From positions 1-52,706 of the forward strand of contig NZ_BLAY01000058.1 of NCBI RefSeq assembly GCF_020521235.1: DNA of 52,706 bases, read 5' to 3'. The notes beneath the pieces were generated by a model that was not told the origin of the DNA, searched no databases, and saw only the letters and a program-made list of their open reading frames with translations. The stretch comes from Microseira wollei NIES-4236 (GTDB lineage: Bacteria; Cyanobacteriota; Cyanobacteriia; Cyanobacteriales; Aerosakkonemataceae). Positions 1 to 9,661 of this stretch are shown one piece after another (the stretch's first letter is position 1; each line of letters opens with the position of its first letter). A program made the translations under genes and the position numbers.

Positions 1-6
1 CAACAA

Positions 7-220
7 CCAAGGGCATCCATAGACTTTGCCCCTAACTCGAAGGTTTTAGGACGCCCTGCCCCAAAAACCAAGGGCATCAATAGACTTTGCCTTTAACTCG
101 AAGGTTTTAGGACGCCGTGCCCCAAAATAGGCGTTTTCCATCCCGTCAACGATCCTGGTAGGGAACATCAATAGACTTTGCCCCTAACTCGAAGGTTGGA
201 GAACGCCGTGCCCCAAAAAC
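7..220. repeat. three degenerate copies of a ~60-bp direct repeat
   Basis: A unit containing AGACTTTGCC, CTAACTCGAAGGTT and GACGCCGTGCCCC occurs at about 7-66, 67-126 and 164-218. The first two are adjacent. The third follows about 38 bases of unrelated DNA (127-164) and carries GGAGAA in place of TTTAGGA. No reading frame runs through it. It precedes the first gene, so it may be a leader or a decayed intergenic repeat; its function is unknown. Confidence 0.7.
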
Positions 221-379
221 CAACTGCATCGCACCCAATGGAAAACCGCTCTAAACAGGGGTTGGGGGGGTGAGCTTTTTTAAACCAAGATTACATCACC
301 GATGCAGCTGCGGAAGATCCTCAACATATCTTGTAGTCTGTATTTGGCGCACTTTCAGAAAAAAATTCCCCACTCAATC

Positions 380-1891
380 ATGTCATCGCTACAAAAACTA
401 GCCAGAAGAAATTCCCTGGCGCGTCGGAACCTGTGGTTTGAAAGATTGATGGCGATCGCAGCCACCGCTAACTTAGGTTTGCTACTATTTGACCTAAGTT
501 ACATACCACTGCGCGACTTCTGGCTACACCGCACCCTACAGGTTTTGGACTTAAAAATACAAATTCCCCTGCCTCCCATTACAAAATGGTACGATCCGCT
601 CAAAGGCATCGAACCTTATCGAGAAACACAAGCATATCTTAAAACAGTAGATCGGTTACAAGCACAGTTGAAAGCACCCAATGCCTTGCAGTCGCCCCAG
701 GTAGAACAAACGCTGCAAGAACTGCGTCGCCAAAGCAGCGAAATGATCGATACAAATCCGTTTCAGATAGCGAACAAAAGCGGCATCCTGGAAAAAATTA
801 AAAATCGGATGCGCGATCGCCTCGACCGAGAATCCGCCCGCCAGTCTTTCAGAATATTTTGGACTCAAGATCATTTCTCGAAGTTTGGGACGCAACAGGA
901 ACTCGAATTTTTTAACAACCAAATCCGTCCTTTAATCGAAACTAACTATTTTCGTCAGCTCGGGGAAAACAGCGAATTTGTTGACCTCTTCTTTTGGAGA
1001 ATCGACCAGTGGTTTGCCCTCTTGTTTGGCTTAGAATTTTTAGCGCGTACCTTATATATCAGCCGCCGCTATACAGGCGTCAAATGGACAGATGCCATGC
1101 TGTGGCGCTGGTATGACCTATTCTTAATCTTACCGATTTACTGGGTACAACCCTGGATGGGATTGCTGCGAGTTATCCCGGTAATGATACGCCTTGACGA
1201 CGCAAAATTAATCAACCTGGAACGGATACGCGATCAAATCAACCGGGGGGTAGTTGCCAATTTCGCCGAAGAAATCACCGAAGTTGTAGTTGTTCAAGTA
1301 ATAGACCAAATGCAGGGGTCAATTAAACGGGGTGAAATATCCCGGTGGTTGACGCAATCGGAAAATCGGCCTTACATCGATCTCAACAATACTAACGAAG
1401 TCGAAGCGATCGCCGACATCCTCACCAAACTCGTCGTCTACCGCATAGTCCCCAAAATCCAGCCCGATATCGAAGCCATCCTGCGCCACAATATCGAAAG
1501 CATCCTCAGCAACTTGCCCGCTTACCGCAGTTTACAAGGTATACCGGGTTTAGGCAGCGTCCCGACGCAGCTAACCGATAAATTAGTTACGGAGATATCC
1601 CAAGCACTTTACGAAGCTCTCAAAGGGGGCGTAGAAGACCCAGTGAGTGCTAAACTAACCGCGCAACTGGTACAACACTTAGGGGAAGCGATCGCATCGG
1701 AAGCCAAAAACCAACATACCCTAGACCGACTGCAAAGCCTGCTTGTAGACATGCTCGAAGAAATTAAAATTAATTACGTCGAGCGCTTATCTCAAGAAGA
1801 CGTAGAAGCAGTCCTAGAACAGACTCTCAAACTGCGTCAGAGCGCCCATGCCGACGAAGAAAAGCGAATTACCCCTTCAAAACTCGTTTGA
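380..1891 (+). CDS. conserved cyanobacterial membrane protein of unknown function
   Basis: I do not recognise a named family. From the ATG used here the protein is 503 residues; the frame stays open back to 302, but that N-terminal extension is polar and has no clear ribosome binding site. Three hydrophobic stretches are visible: residues ~18-45, ~215-235 (around FALLFGLEFLARTLY) and ~245-275 (a Trp-rich DLFLILPIYWVQPW segment). The region between the first two is charged and helical, and the last ~200 residues are soluble, acidic and rich in Leu, Ile and Gln. This looks like a membrane-anchored protein with a large soluble tail. Codon use and HIP1 sites match the neighbours, so it appears native. 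It is transcribed toward the rimP operon but separated from it by ~790 bases. Confidence 0.75.
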   Translation: MSSLQKLARRNSLARRNLWFERLMAIAATANLGLLLFDLSYIPLRDFWLHRTLQVLDLKIQIPLPPITKWYDPLKGIEPYRETQAYLKTVDRLQAQLKAPNALQSPQVEQTLQELRRQSSEMIDTNPFQIANKSGILEKIKNRMRDRLDRESARQSFRIFWTQDHFSKFGTQQELEFFNNQIRPLIETNYFRQLGENSEFVDLFFWRIDQWFALLFGLEFLARTLYISRRYTGVKWTDAMLWRWYDLFLILPIYWVQPWMGLLRVIPVMIRLDDAKLINLERIRDQINRGVVANFAEEITEVVVVQVIDQMQGSIKRGEISRWLTQSENRPYIDLNNTNEVEAIADILTKLVVYRIVPKIQPDIEAILRHNIESILSNLPAYRSLQGIPGLGSVPTQLTDKLVTEISQALYEALKGGVEDPVSAKLTAQLVQHLGEAIASEAKNQHTLDRLQSLLVDMLEEIKINYVERLSQEDVEAVLEQTLKLRQSAHADEEKRITPSKLV

Positions 1892-2280
1892 GTCGCGCTC
1901 GCGCCTGCTGCCCTTTTGGGTGGCAATCCGAACAGCGTCCCCTGGTCAAAACCGATCTGGCCTATCGTGGGTAGGTTAGGATAGACAAAGCGGTGGTAGC
2001 CTTTGCTTTTTAACCCGCAGCGCAAACCCGACGCGGCGAATTTATTCGCCGTCAATGCCTGCTAAAATAGGATAGTTAGGTTGGGATCGCCAAAAAATTG
2101 GGTCTAAAGCCTCGTCCTTCTAGGACGACTTTATCCACAACTTCTGCTATAATTTAGTTGGTTTCAGGTAGGATATCCGCCAAAACTTGCCCGAAAAATA
2201 TGGCGCAAACAGTGCCACAAGACAGGTGGGAAAATAGATTTGACCACGAGCAACGATAACTCGTTAAACAGTGCAGTAAG

Positions 2281-2605
2281 TCAAGATCCAGACTGAACGA
2301 TCTGAGAAAAAACAATTTGGAGTAATCCAGATAGCGTAGGGCATACGCAAATCTCTTCGGAAATGGAGAAAAGGCTCAGAGATCCAACCATAAGTGGGAG
2401 TCTAGATAGCAAGTGATATTCTAGTGTTCTCGGTTGGGACATAATCGTGTAAGACCTAAGTAGGAGCAAATCGAACGGGCAGCGATTAGCTTGGGAACCT
2501 AAATGTTTGAGGTGAGGAATATCCTCACTTCAGGCAGGAGAGGATGTCAAAGGTATGGTGGTAGGTACTTCACAATCCCCAATCGTTTAGGTGGGGGAGT
2601 GTCAA
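2281..2605 (+). mobile_element. possible right-end relic of an IS200/IS605 tnpB element (omega-RNA-like)
   Basis: No open frame is present. The last part has the layout of the right end of a cyanobacterial tnpB element: a hairpin (TGAGGAATATCCTCA near 2514), then an AATCCCC...GGGGGA stem, then GTGTCAA at 2600-2605. The right end of the tnpB element at 18.8 kb has the same plan, with a CCCC...GGGG stem ending in GATGTCAA. A second GATGTCAA occurs near 2552. No tnpB coding trace survives. The alternative is a structured 5' leader of the rimP operon, so the call is tentative. Confidence 0.3.
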
Positions 2606-2619
2606 GTTTCTGGGAAAGG

Positions 2620-2644
2620 AAGTGGGTGTAGCCCACTTTTTTTA
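2620..2644 (+). terminator. hairpin plus U-tract in the rimP leader
   Basis: AAGTGGG and CCCACTT pair around a short TGTAG loop and are followed directly by a run of T. This is a classical intrinsic terminator 40 bases before the rimP start codon. As there is no gene just upstream on this strand, it may end a leader RNA or act as an attenuator of the rimP-nusA operon. In the same leader a TATAAT sits at 2148-2153 and could be the -10 box, but no good -35 box goes with it. Confidence 0.6.
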
Positions 2645-2682
2645 TTGCAGTTGTTTCGTAAATTAAACATTGTAACAGGACA

Positions 2683-3144
2683 ATGGCTCATCCTCTGATA
2701 CCACAAATTATTGACTTGGCAACCGCCGTTGCCGAAGGTTTAGGATTGGAGGTGGTAGGAGCTGTATTTCAGACAAATCAATCACCGCCAGTCCTGCGCG
2801 TGGACATCCGCAACCCCGAACAAGATACGAGTTTGGATGACTGCGAGCGGATGAGTCGAGCCTTAGAAGCCGCGCTCGATGCCACAGATATTATCCCCGA
2901 TGCGTATATCCTGGAGATCTCAAGTCCGGGAATTTCGCGCCACCTGAGTTCAGACCGAGAGTTTATATCTTTCAAAGGATTTCCCGTTCTGATCGAGACG
3001 ACTGAACCCTACGAAGGTAAAAAATCCTGGCAAGGGAAACTGCTAAAACGGGACGAAGAAGCGGTTTATATCAATCAAAAAGGTCGATCGATCGCGATTC
3101 CCCGCTCCTTGATTACCAGGGTGCAACTAGAAGAACAAAGCTAA
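2683..3144 (+). CDS. rimP: ribosome maturation factor RimP
   Basis: RimP binds the 30S subunit and is needed for its late maturation. The 153-residue product has the usual family length, the acidic N-terminal alpha/beta domain (residues ~1-80, with [21 protein letters not shown]) and the C-terminal SH3-like domain after the diagnostic [12 protein letters not shown] near residue 75-86. It opens the conserved rimP-nusA-ylxR-infB operon, which supports the call. A leader hairpin with a U-tract lies just upstream, so readthrough may be regulated. Confidence 0.95.
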   Translation: MAHPLIPQIIDLATAVAEGLGLEVVGAVFQTNQSPPVLRVDIRNPEQDTSLDDCERMSRALEAALDATDIIPDAYILEISSPGISRHLSSDREFISFKGFPVLIETTEPYEGKKSWQGKLLKRDEEAVYINQKGRSIAIPRSLITRVQLEEQS

Positions 3145-3301
3145 CAGTCAGCCGTCAGGGGATAGGGACTGTTGGCAATTGTGCCAATCGAGGCAGAGCA
3201 GCTAAATCCGGTGGTTGTATTTACTATTGCCAACAGCCGCGAAACAACTACTCAAAACTGAAAACTGACAACTGAGTAATAACAAAAGGAGGTTTGTGCC
3301 T

Positions 3302-4600
3302 ATGACAATGGTTAGTTTACCAGGACTTAAAGACCTGATCGACAGCATCAGTCGCGAACGAAATTTACCCAGACATGCCGTCCAAGCAGCGTTGCGAGAA
3401 GCTCTCTTAAAAGGATACGAACGCTACCGGCGCACCCAAAACCTAGAAAAGCGCCATTATGACGACAACTACTTCGATAATTTAGAAGTCGAACTAAATG
3501 TAGACGAAGAAGGCTTTCGCATCCTCGCCACCAAAACCATCGTCGAAAAAGTCAGCAACACCGACCAGGAAATTGGCCTCGACGAAGTTCAATTAGTCGC
3601 CGCTGAAGCCCAAGTAGGCGATACGGTTGTCTTAGACATTACACCCGACCAAGGGGAATTTGGTCGCATGGCGGCGATTCAAACCAAACAGGTACTGTCG
3701 CAAAAACTGCGCGACCAGCAGCGCAAAATGATTCAAGAAGAATTCCAAGATCTGGAAGGAAGCGTCTTGGAAGCTCGGGTGCTGCGGTTTGAGCGGCAAT
3801 CCGTCATCATGGCTGTTACCAGCGGCTTGAATCAGCCAGAAGTTGAAGCTGAATTACCCAAGCGCGAACAATTACCCAACGATAACTATCGCGCCAATGC
3901 CAAGTTTAAGATTTATCTGAAAAAAGTGCGCGAAGGCCCGCAGCGGGGACCCCAACTGCTCGTTTCCAGAGGCGCCGCCGGATTAGTCGTCGAACTGTTC
4001 AGCAACGAAGTCCCAGAAATTGAAGATGAAGTCGTGCGGATAGTCGCCGTAGCGCGGGAAGCCAACCCACCCTCCCGTTATTTGGGGCCGCGGACTAAAA
4101 TCGCCGTAGACACCCTGGAACGCGATGTGGATCCGGTGGGTGCTTGTATCGGAGCGCGGGGTTCCCGCATTCAAGTCGTAGTCAACGAATTGCGGGGAGA
4201 AAAAATCGACGTAATTCGGTGGTCCCCCGATCCAGCTACCTACATTGCCAACGCCCTCAGTCCTGCTAGAGTCGAACAGGTACGTTTGGTCAATCCAGAA
4301 GGCCGTCAAGCCCACGTTTTAGTCACAGAAGACCAGCTCAGCTTGGCAATTGGGAAAGAAGGACAAAACGTCCGCCTCGCCGCCCGCCTGACGGGGTGGA
4401 AAATAGACATCAAAGATGCAGCCAAGTACGACGCCGCCGCCGAAGAGCAAAAAATAGCCGCCGAAATAGCCAGTCAGGTTGCCCAAAAAGGCGCTACCGA
4501 TGCAGAAGACTTCGATTCAGACAGAGTGTCAACCTCCTCTCTTGCCGATTGGGAGCGAGAAGACTCTGCAGATCTGAGTGAAGAATCTGATGAAACCTAA
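3302..4600 (+). CDS. nusA: transcription termination/antitermination factor NusA
   Basis: NusA binds RNA polymerase and nascent RNA and modulates pausing, termination and antitermination. Visible domains are the N-terminal polymerase-binding domain (residues ~1-125), an S1 domain (~130-205) and two KH domains, with [11 protein letters not shown] in the first and [14 protein letters not shown] in the second. The acidic C-terminal repeats of E. coli NusA are absent; the protein ends in a short acidic tail, as usual in cyanobacteria. An AGGAGG at 3287-3292 is 9 bases before the ATG chosen here; a GTG at 3296 is too close to it and a second ATG at 3308 is rather far. Its end overlaps ylxR. Confidence 0.95.
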   Translation: MTMVSLPGLKDLIDSISRERNLPRHAVQAALREALLKGYERYRRTQNLEKRHYDDNYFDNLEVELNVDEEGFRILATKTIVEKVSNTDQEIGLDEVQLVAAEAQVGDTVVLDITPDQGEFGRMAAIQTKQVLSQKLRDQQRKMIQEEFQDLEGSVLEARVLRFERQSVIMAVTSGLNQPEVEAELPKREQLPNDNYRANAKFKIYLKKVREGPQRGPQLLVSRGAAGLVVELFSNEVPEIEDEVVRIVAVAREANPPSRYLGPRTKIAVDTLERDVDPVGACIGARGSRIQVVVNELRGEKIDVIRWSPDPATYIANALSPARVEQVRLVNPEGRQAHVLVTEDQLSLAIGKEGQNVRLAARLTGWKIDIKDAAKYDAAAEEQKIAAEIASQVAQKGATDAEDFDSDRVSTSSLADWEREDSADLSEESDET

Positions 4601-4871
4601 CTTCCGGCGTTGTGTGAGTTGCCGCCAAGTAGCACCCAAAGAAGATTTTTGGCGCTTGGTCAGAGCTTACCCATCTGGGCAGGTACTATTAGATCAAGGC
4701 ATGGGACGTTCGGCGTACCTTTGTCGAGACTCACGTTGCCTGTTGGCAGCACAAAAAAAAGATCGACTGGGACGGGCGCTCAAAGCCCCTGTACCCCCAG
4801 AAATCTACCAGAAGCTATGGCAACGCTTATCCACCCAGCCAGATGGAGCCAATCCAACCCCATCCACCTGA
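4590..4871 (+). CDS. ylxR: YlxR family RNA-binding protein
   Basis: Small basic protein of 93 residues with the YlxR fold (formerly DUF448). RRCVSCRQ near the N-terminus and GRSAYLCRD are the family signatures, and a Leu/Arg-rich segment follows. YlxR proteins are nucleoid- or RNA-associated and almost always encoded between nusA and infB, as here. The ATG used overlaps the last 11 bases of nusA, which indicates translational coupling; a GTG at 4578 in the same frame is a less likely start. Confidence 0.9.
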   Translation: MKPNFRRCVSCRQVAPKEDFWRLVRAYPSGQVLLDQGMGRSAYLCRDSRCLLAAQKKDRLGRALKAPVPPEIYQKLWQRLSTQPDGANPTPST

Positions 4872-5203
4872 AGCGATTGAGGAGGAAATAGAAACTGGAT
4901 TTGGGGTCAGCACCCCATCCAGGCGGGTCAGTGCCACAATAGTAAATAGGTAAAGTGCGATCGTCCGCAGTTGCTTAAAAGTTGGTGCGACATCATAATA
5001 ACAGCAGCCAAAACCTTGTCTCAACTGACCCGCTTGCTCAAAAGGTGAGCTTCATTAGCAAGGCGGCTAAAACTTTTGTTGTAGTATCCGTTGCACCAAG
5101 CAATCTCAACTCCCACAAAGGAGGCAGCATGAGGATGATGTAGATCCAGTTAAAACAGCAGGTCATGGAGCGACCACTGGTAGGACACAAGGGGTAAGCG
5201 TGG
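4872..5203 (+). other. ylxR-infB intergenic leader
   Basis: About 330 bases with no credible gene. The sequence is on the transcribed strand of the operon and contains GGAGG-like boxes (near 5120) but no obvious terminator, so infB is probably cotranscribed with nusA. I see no named RNA motif. Confidence 0.4.
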
Positions 5204-8200
5204 ATGAACAACGGCAAAGTCAGAATTTACGAGTTATCACGGGAATTGAATTTGGAAAATAAAGATATCCTTGCTATTTGCGACCAGCTGCGAATTCCAG
5301 TCAAAAGTCATAGCAGCACAATTGGGGAAGCTGATGTCGAACGCATTCGAGCAGCCGCAGAAAAATATACACCCGAACCGGCTGCTTCGGGCAAGTCAGT
5401 ATCAGCTAACGTGAAACCAAGCTCTCCAGCGATCGCGTCCGGCCCTCGGCCTGTAGCACCTAAAAAACAGCAGCAAATTTTGGAAATAAGACAACACCAA
5501 ACACCTATCAGCGCAAGCCCGAAACCGTCGGGGGCAACTGTTGCCGTCCCCCCCAGACCACCAGTAGAAACGAAACCAGTTGAGTCTGTACAGCTTGTTT
5601 CCTCGCAGATGAAGCCAACTGCACCCAAGCGACCCGTTCGCCCCGAATCGAACAACCCTGTTCGACCAGTCCAACCCCCAACCCCAGCCGCAGAAAAAAC
5701 TGAAGCTCCCAAGGTTGAAAAACCTGAAAAACCCGAGAAGCCTGAAAAACCACAGGCTGTCGTCCCTCCATCCCCACCGGCTAGGCCAGAAAAACCAAAA
5801 CTCGTCGAACCACCGTCGAAACCAGCAGCCACGGCACCCAATCGACCTAACAAGCAAAGCTCTTCTACCGATCCAGCCGTTTTACTCAAAAAGCCCAGCA
5901 AACCAGTAACAACACCCCAAAAGCCAGGGGAAAAATCAGCAACCGTCGGCAGTGAAAAACCGACTAGACCGAGTCCATCGGTACCGGAACTTCAGCGACC
6001 CAAACCAGCGGTTGTGCTGACACCACCCAAGGGCGGCGAGAGGCGAAAGGTAGGGAAAGTAGCAGAAGAAGCTTTACCCCCACCCGACGAATCAGAAACC
6101 CTGACTCCCCCTCCCATAACAGAACTGGAACTGAAGCGACCCACGGCGCTGCGTCCGCCTAAGAAAAACAAAAACTGGGAAGAAGAAGTTGAAGAAGAGT
6201 CGCCCAAGGCGGCTAAGGCGGCTAAGTCGAAACGCGGCGGGCGGTCGCAAACCATTCTCGATGAGGACGAGGATGTGCTTGATGAACTCGATCTCAACGT
6301 CCTGCCAGCAGGAGTTCAGGTCAGCCTTTCCATCGCTCGTCCACCCAAGCCAAAAGGACGGACTGCAACTGCTGCACCCGCAGCAACGGTGGCGTCTCCG
6401 GCAATGGCTAAAACTAAAAAGGCTGCGACCAGTCGCGAGCGCTCAAATCAATCTGGCTTTGGCAAGCGCGAAGAAGTCCCACCCAAACGTCCCGACAAGC
6501 TGGTGTTAACCGGAAGCATGACGGTTCAGGAACTAGCACAAGAACTAGCTATCCCAGATACCGAAATCATCAAGCGGCTGTTTATGAAGGGAATAGCCGT
6601 TAACCTGACTCAAAACCTGGATGTGCCAACGATTACAATGGTGGCGACGGAGATGGGCGTGCCAGTAGAAACGGCTCAAAAAGAAGCCGAAGCTACTAAA
6701 GGCACCGAAATGCTCGACGCGGAAGACCTGGAATACCTGCAGCACCGTCCACCCGTGGTCACGATTATGGGTCACGTAGACCACGGCAAAACCAGCTTGC
6801 TCGATGCTATCCGGGAAACCAAGGTGGCGGCAGGGGAAGCAGGTGGTATTACGCAGCACATCGGTGCGTACCACGTGGACGTGGAACACAATGGCGAAAT
6901 GCAGCAAGTGGTGTTCCTGGATACGCCCGGTCACGAAGCCTTCACAGCCATGCGGGCGCGCGGGGCGCGAGTGACCGACATAGCCATTTTGGTGGTAGCA
7001 GCAGATGACGGCGTGCAACCCCAAACAGTTGAAGCCATCAGCCACGCCAAGGCAGCAGAAGTGCCGATTGTGGTGGCAATCAACAAAATCGATAAGCCGG
7101 ACGCCCAACCAGAACGTGTCAAGCAAGAATTAACAGAATATAGCCTGGTACCGGAAGAATGGGGCGGCGACACGATTATGGTGCCCGTGAGTGCCATCAC
7201 CAGGGAAAATCTGGATACACTGCTAGAAATGATTCTGTTGGTAGCCGAAATAGGAGAACTATCGGCTAACCCAGATCGTGCGGCTAAGGGAACGGTGATT
7301 GAAGCCAACCTCGATAAGTCGAGAGGCCCGGTTGCCACCCTGCTGGTACAAAACGGTACGCTCCACGTGGGCGATATCCTGGTCGCAGGCTCCACCTTTG
7401 GTAAGGTGCGGGCAATGATCGACGACCGGGGTAAGCGGGTGGAAGCCGCAACGCCGTCTTTCGCCGTGGAAGTGTTGGGACTTTCCGATGTACCCGCCGC
7501 AGGGGATGAGTTCGAGGTATTCGCTGATGCAGGGGAAGCCCGGGCTTTAGCCGAAGGGCGTGCGGAACAGCAGCGGCAAACTCGCTTGAGACGAGGCGTC
7601 AGCCTGACAACCCTGTCGGCTCAAGCTCAAGAAGGAGAACTCAAAGAACTCAACTTGGTGTTGAAAGCAGACGTGCAAGGCTCTCTGGAAGCAATTCTGG
7701 CAGCCCTGCAACAGTTACCGCAAAATCAGGTGCAAATCCGCGTACTGCTGGCTGCACCGGGTGAGATTACCCAAACCGACGTGGACTTGGCAGCAGCTAG
7801 TAACGCCGTGATCGTTGGGTTTAGCACGACCCTGGCGAGTGGGGCGCGGCAAGCCGCCGATCAGGCGGGTGTAGATGTACGCGAATACAACATCATCTAC
7901 AAACTGCTGGAAGACATCCAAGGCGCAATGGAAGGCTTGCTCGAACCAGAACTGGTGGAAGAAGCCTTGGGGACTGCCGAAGTGCGTGCCGTCTTCCCCG
8001 TGGGACGCGGTGCGGTTGCGGGTTGCTACGTGCAATCCGGCAAGGTGGTTCGCAACAGCAAAGTGCGCGTGCGCCGTGGCGGTCAGGTAATCTACGAAGG
8101 CAACTTGGATTCGCTCAAGCGGATGAAAGATGATGCCAAAGAAGTCAACGCTGGATTTGAATGCGGTATCGGCATTGACAAATTCAACGATTGGATTGAA

Positions 8201-8260
8201 GGAGACATCATCGAATCGTTCAAGATGGTCACCAAGCGCCGGACACTTACACCTAATTAG
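5204..8260 (+). CDS. infB: translation initiation factor IF-2
   Basis: IF-2 is the GTPase that places initiator tRNA on the 30S subunit and promotes 50S joining. The 1018-residue protein has an N-terminal IF2N helix bundle (residues ~1-55), a very long Pro/Lys/Ala-rich linker (~60-410), a second IF2N (~430-480), the G domain with GHVDHGKT (~523-530), DTPGHEAF (~573-580) and NKID (~627-630), then the beta-barrel, alpha/beta and C2 domains. The long low-complexity linker is typical of cyanobacterial IF-2. It contains a [11 protein letters not shown]-like run from 5718 to 5750 that is prone to slippage. The ATG follows a purine-rich GGGGTAAGCGTGG segment. Confidence 0.96.
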   Translation: MNNGKVRIYELSRELNLENKDILAICDQLRIPVKSHSSTIGEADVERIRAAAEKYTPEPAASGKSVSANVKPSSPAIASGPRPVAPKKQQQILEIRQHQTPISASPKPSGATVAVPPRPPVETKPVESVQLVSSQMKPTAPKRPVRPESNNPVRPVQPPTPAAEKTEAPKVEKPEKPEKPEKPQAVVPPSPPARPEKPKLVEPPSKPAATAPNRPNKQSSSTDPAVLLKKPSKPVTTPQKPGEKSATVGSEKPTRPSPSVPELQRPKPAVVLTPPKGGERRKVGKVAEEALPPPDESETLTPPPITELELKRPTALRPPKKNKNWEEEVEEESPKAAKAAKSKRGGRSQTILDEDEDVLDELDLNVLPAGVQVSLSIARPPKPKGRTATAAPAATVASPAMAKTKKAATSRERSNQSGFGKREEVPPKRPDKLVLTGSMTVQELAQELAIPDTEIIKRLFMKGIAVNLTQNLDVPTITMVATEMGVPVETAQKEAEATKGTEMLDAEDLEYLQHRPPVVTIMGHVDHGKTSLLDAIRETKVAAGEAGGITQHIGAYHVDVEHNGEMQQVVFLDTPGHEAFTAMRARGARVTDIAILVVAADDGVQPQTVEAISHAKAAEVPIVVAINKIDKPDAQPERVKQELTEYSLVPEEWGGDTIMVPVSAITRENLDTLLEMILLVAEIGELSANPDRAAKGTVIEANLDKSRGPVATLLVQNGTLHVGDILVAGSTFGKVRAMIDDRGKRVEAATPSFAVEVLGLSDVPAAGDEFEVFADAGEARALAEGRAEQQRQTRLRRGVSLTTLSAQAQEGELKELNLVLKADVQGSLEAILAALQQLPQNQVQIRVLLAAPGEITQTDVDLAAASNAVIVGFSTTLASGARQAADQAGVDVREYNIIYKLLEDIQGAMEGLLEPELVEEALGTAEVRAVFPVGRGAVAGCYVQSGKVVRNSKVRVRRGGQVIYEGNLDSLKRMKDDAKEVNAGFECGIGIDKFNDWIEGDIIESFKMVTKRRTLTPN

Positions 8261-8261
8261 G

Positions 8262-8336
8262 GAATTGCAGATTGCAGATTTTAGATTGCAGATTGAATCT
8301 GCAATCTAAAATCTAAAATCTAAAATCTAAAATCGC
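8262..8336. repeat. short tandem repeats forming a hairpin after infB
   Basis: ATTGCAGATT/TTAGATT units are followed by their complement (AATCTGCAATCT and four AATCTAA units). The two halves can pair into a stem just after the infB stop codon, and this may act as a transcription terminator or RNA stabiliser. Cyanobacterial heptamer repeats of this type are common and variable between strains. Confidence 0.6.
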
Positions 8337-8337
8337 T

Positions 8338-8958
8338 ATGCGCTCTTTTTGGTCTGAACCTTTTTTGTGGATTCACTTGGCTGGGATAGCGGTTTTACCG
8401 CTGTGCCTGGGAGTTTGCCTGTTGGGATTGGCAAGTGGTGAGCCGTTGCTGCCGGTGTGGATGGAGATTTTTTTAGTGGCAGCCGTGGGGATTGTTCCCG
8501 TGCTGTGGATGCAACTGATGCGTCCGTTTAACATTTTTAGCGTTTTAATATTCGCCCTCAAGCCAGAGCAATTGACAAGCCAGCAAACACAAATATTAAG
8601 TTTGTTTAAAAAAACTGGCAATAAAGTAATGGCTGTGATAGGAGCGATTTTGTTGGGTTGGGTTTTGTGGCAAATCTACAGTCTAGCCCCTAGCGTCCCA
8701 GCGCTGGCGCGATTTGCACCGGGATGGCGAGGTGCAGGGTTGTTGGTGGCAGCAATCGCATTTCTGTTGAGCAATCTATTCCTGCAAGTGCCGCTGAGCG
8801 TTTGTGGCGTTTTGGTAACAAGCGATTCAACATTTTCTCAGACAGAAGCTTATCCTGGAGAAAAGATCCATCAGGATTTTACAACTCCTGGCTTTCAGGT
8901 CAATAGTATTTGGCCTTTCACTTCCGTTGAGACTGCACCAAATTCGCAAGGAGAGTGA
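8338..8958 (+). CDS. low-complexity tail membrane protein
   Basis: The 206-residue protein has four or five hydrophobic helices (residues ~10-32, ~38-60, ~95-115, ~128-152), with conserved WIHLAG near residue 11 and MRPFNIFSVLIFALKPEQLT near 60-80. The C-terminal ~45 residues are polar and of simpler composition. It matches the cyanobacterial family called low-complexity tail membrane protein, often found directly after infB; function is unknown. The start follows the repeat cluster with no strong ribosome binding site. Confidence 0.8.
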   Translation: MRSFWSEPFLWIHLAGIAVLPLCLGVCLLGLASGEPLLPVWMEIFLVAAVGIVPVLWMQLMRPFNIFSVLIFALKPEQLTSQQTQILSLFKKTGNKVMAVIGAILLGWVLWQIYSLAPSVPALARFAPGWRGAGLLVAAIAFLLSNLFLQVPLSVCGVLVTSDSTFSQTEAYPGEKIHQDFTTPGFQVNSIWPFTSVETAPNSQGE

Positions 8959-9014
8959 GTCGGCAATGGAAGATTCTGGTTCGACTTCCTCTAGTTAAAT
9001 TTTCTGGGGTACTT

Positions 9015-9215
9015 ATGGCAAATTATTCTGCTGCACCGGAAGCTCAATTAATGGATGATACCCAAATTTGGGATAGTTTGAAAATAGCGATCGCATCGAG
9101 TTCTGGTTTTCAGCGCTGGGAACTGGAACGCGGCGTCGATGAGACAGAAGATTGTAGCTTAGATTACCGGGTACGGCGATATTTGCGCGACACCCTGGAG
9201 ACTTTGGCTTACTAA
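9015..9215 (+). CDS. small conserved cyanobacterial protein
   Basis: The 66-residue protein starts MANYSAAPEAQ and contains DDTQIWDSLKIAIASSSGFQRWELER and a C-terminal RRYLRDTLETLAY. I recognise this as a small protein conserved in cyanobacteria, without known function. The frame is open upstream to 8955, overlapping the previous gene by 4 bases, but the ATG used here gives the expected N-terminus. It probably belongs to the same transcription unit as the membrane protein before it. Confidence 0.7.
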   Translation: MANYSAAPEAQLMDDTQIWDSLKIAIASSSGFQRWELERGVDETEDCSLDYRVRRYLRDTLETLAY

Positions 9216-9300
9216 AAATTGCTTTGTTGTCAGCAATCATTTGACAATTGCCAGGTTTTCTGGTAAAGAATACTGACTGTTGATGCAATTGTTTAATTTC

Positions 9301-9426
9301 AGGACTTACCCACGACGAGAAAAGAAACCGGGTTTCTCGCCTCGGGTTTGTAAGTCGGATAAACGAGAAAAGAAACCGGGTTGCTCCACTGAGAAACCCG
9401 GTTTCTCGCCTGGCGTCCGTAAGTCC
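9301..9426. repeat. GGACTTAC-type inverted repeat element, copy 1
   Basis: AGGACTTACC at the left and GTAAGTCC at the right bracket internal GAAACCGGGTTTCTCGCC palindromes. The same bracket and the same GAAACCGGG motif recur at about 26.6, 28.6, 33.9 and 51.2 kb, so this is a dispersed family, probably a MITE or REP-like sequence. Confidence 0.6.
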
Positions 9427-9440
9427 GATAAAATTTAAAA

Positions 9441-9568
9441 TCACAAATTTAAATTTTCCCAGATGTCTTGAATTGCTTGCACGCTATCCCTTAAGCGTTG
9501 CAGTTGAAGATAGGCGTCTGCCAACCGCTTGGCGTCAACTTGTACCTCTGGAGAGGGATAATTTTCAA
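9441..9568 (-). pseudogene. DUF1400 protein, C-terminal fragment cut off by an IS element
   Basis: The reverse strand reads IENYPSPEVQVDAKRLADAY and on to a stop codon, about 42 codons. It has no start. It continues exactly the DUF1400 reading frame that breaks off at 11384 on the far side of the IS200/IS605 element: SLIELI on one side, IENYPSPEV on the other. The intact protein would have been ~185 residues, a stand-alone DUF1400 protein. Confidence 0.8.
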
Positions 9569-9661
9569 TTACATGAACTACCCAACGTTGCTAACGCGCT
9601 CACGTTGGGTTTCTGTCGTCTCATAGAGGAAATTTGCTTCCAACCTCCCGTGTGCTGGGGA

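Noticed and set aside
4116-4315. Overlapping reverse-strand frame within nusA
   Set aside because: It lies opposite the conserved KH domains and carries no domain of its own.
5308-6297. Long open frames on the reverse strand of infB
   Set aside because: They mirror the Pro/Lys-rich linker and have Ser/Gly-rich composition with no homology; the infB frame explains the region.
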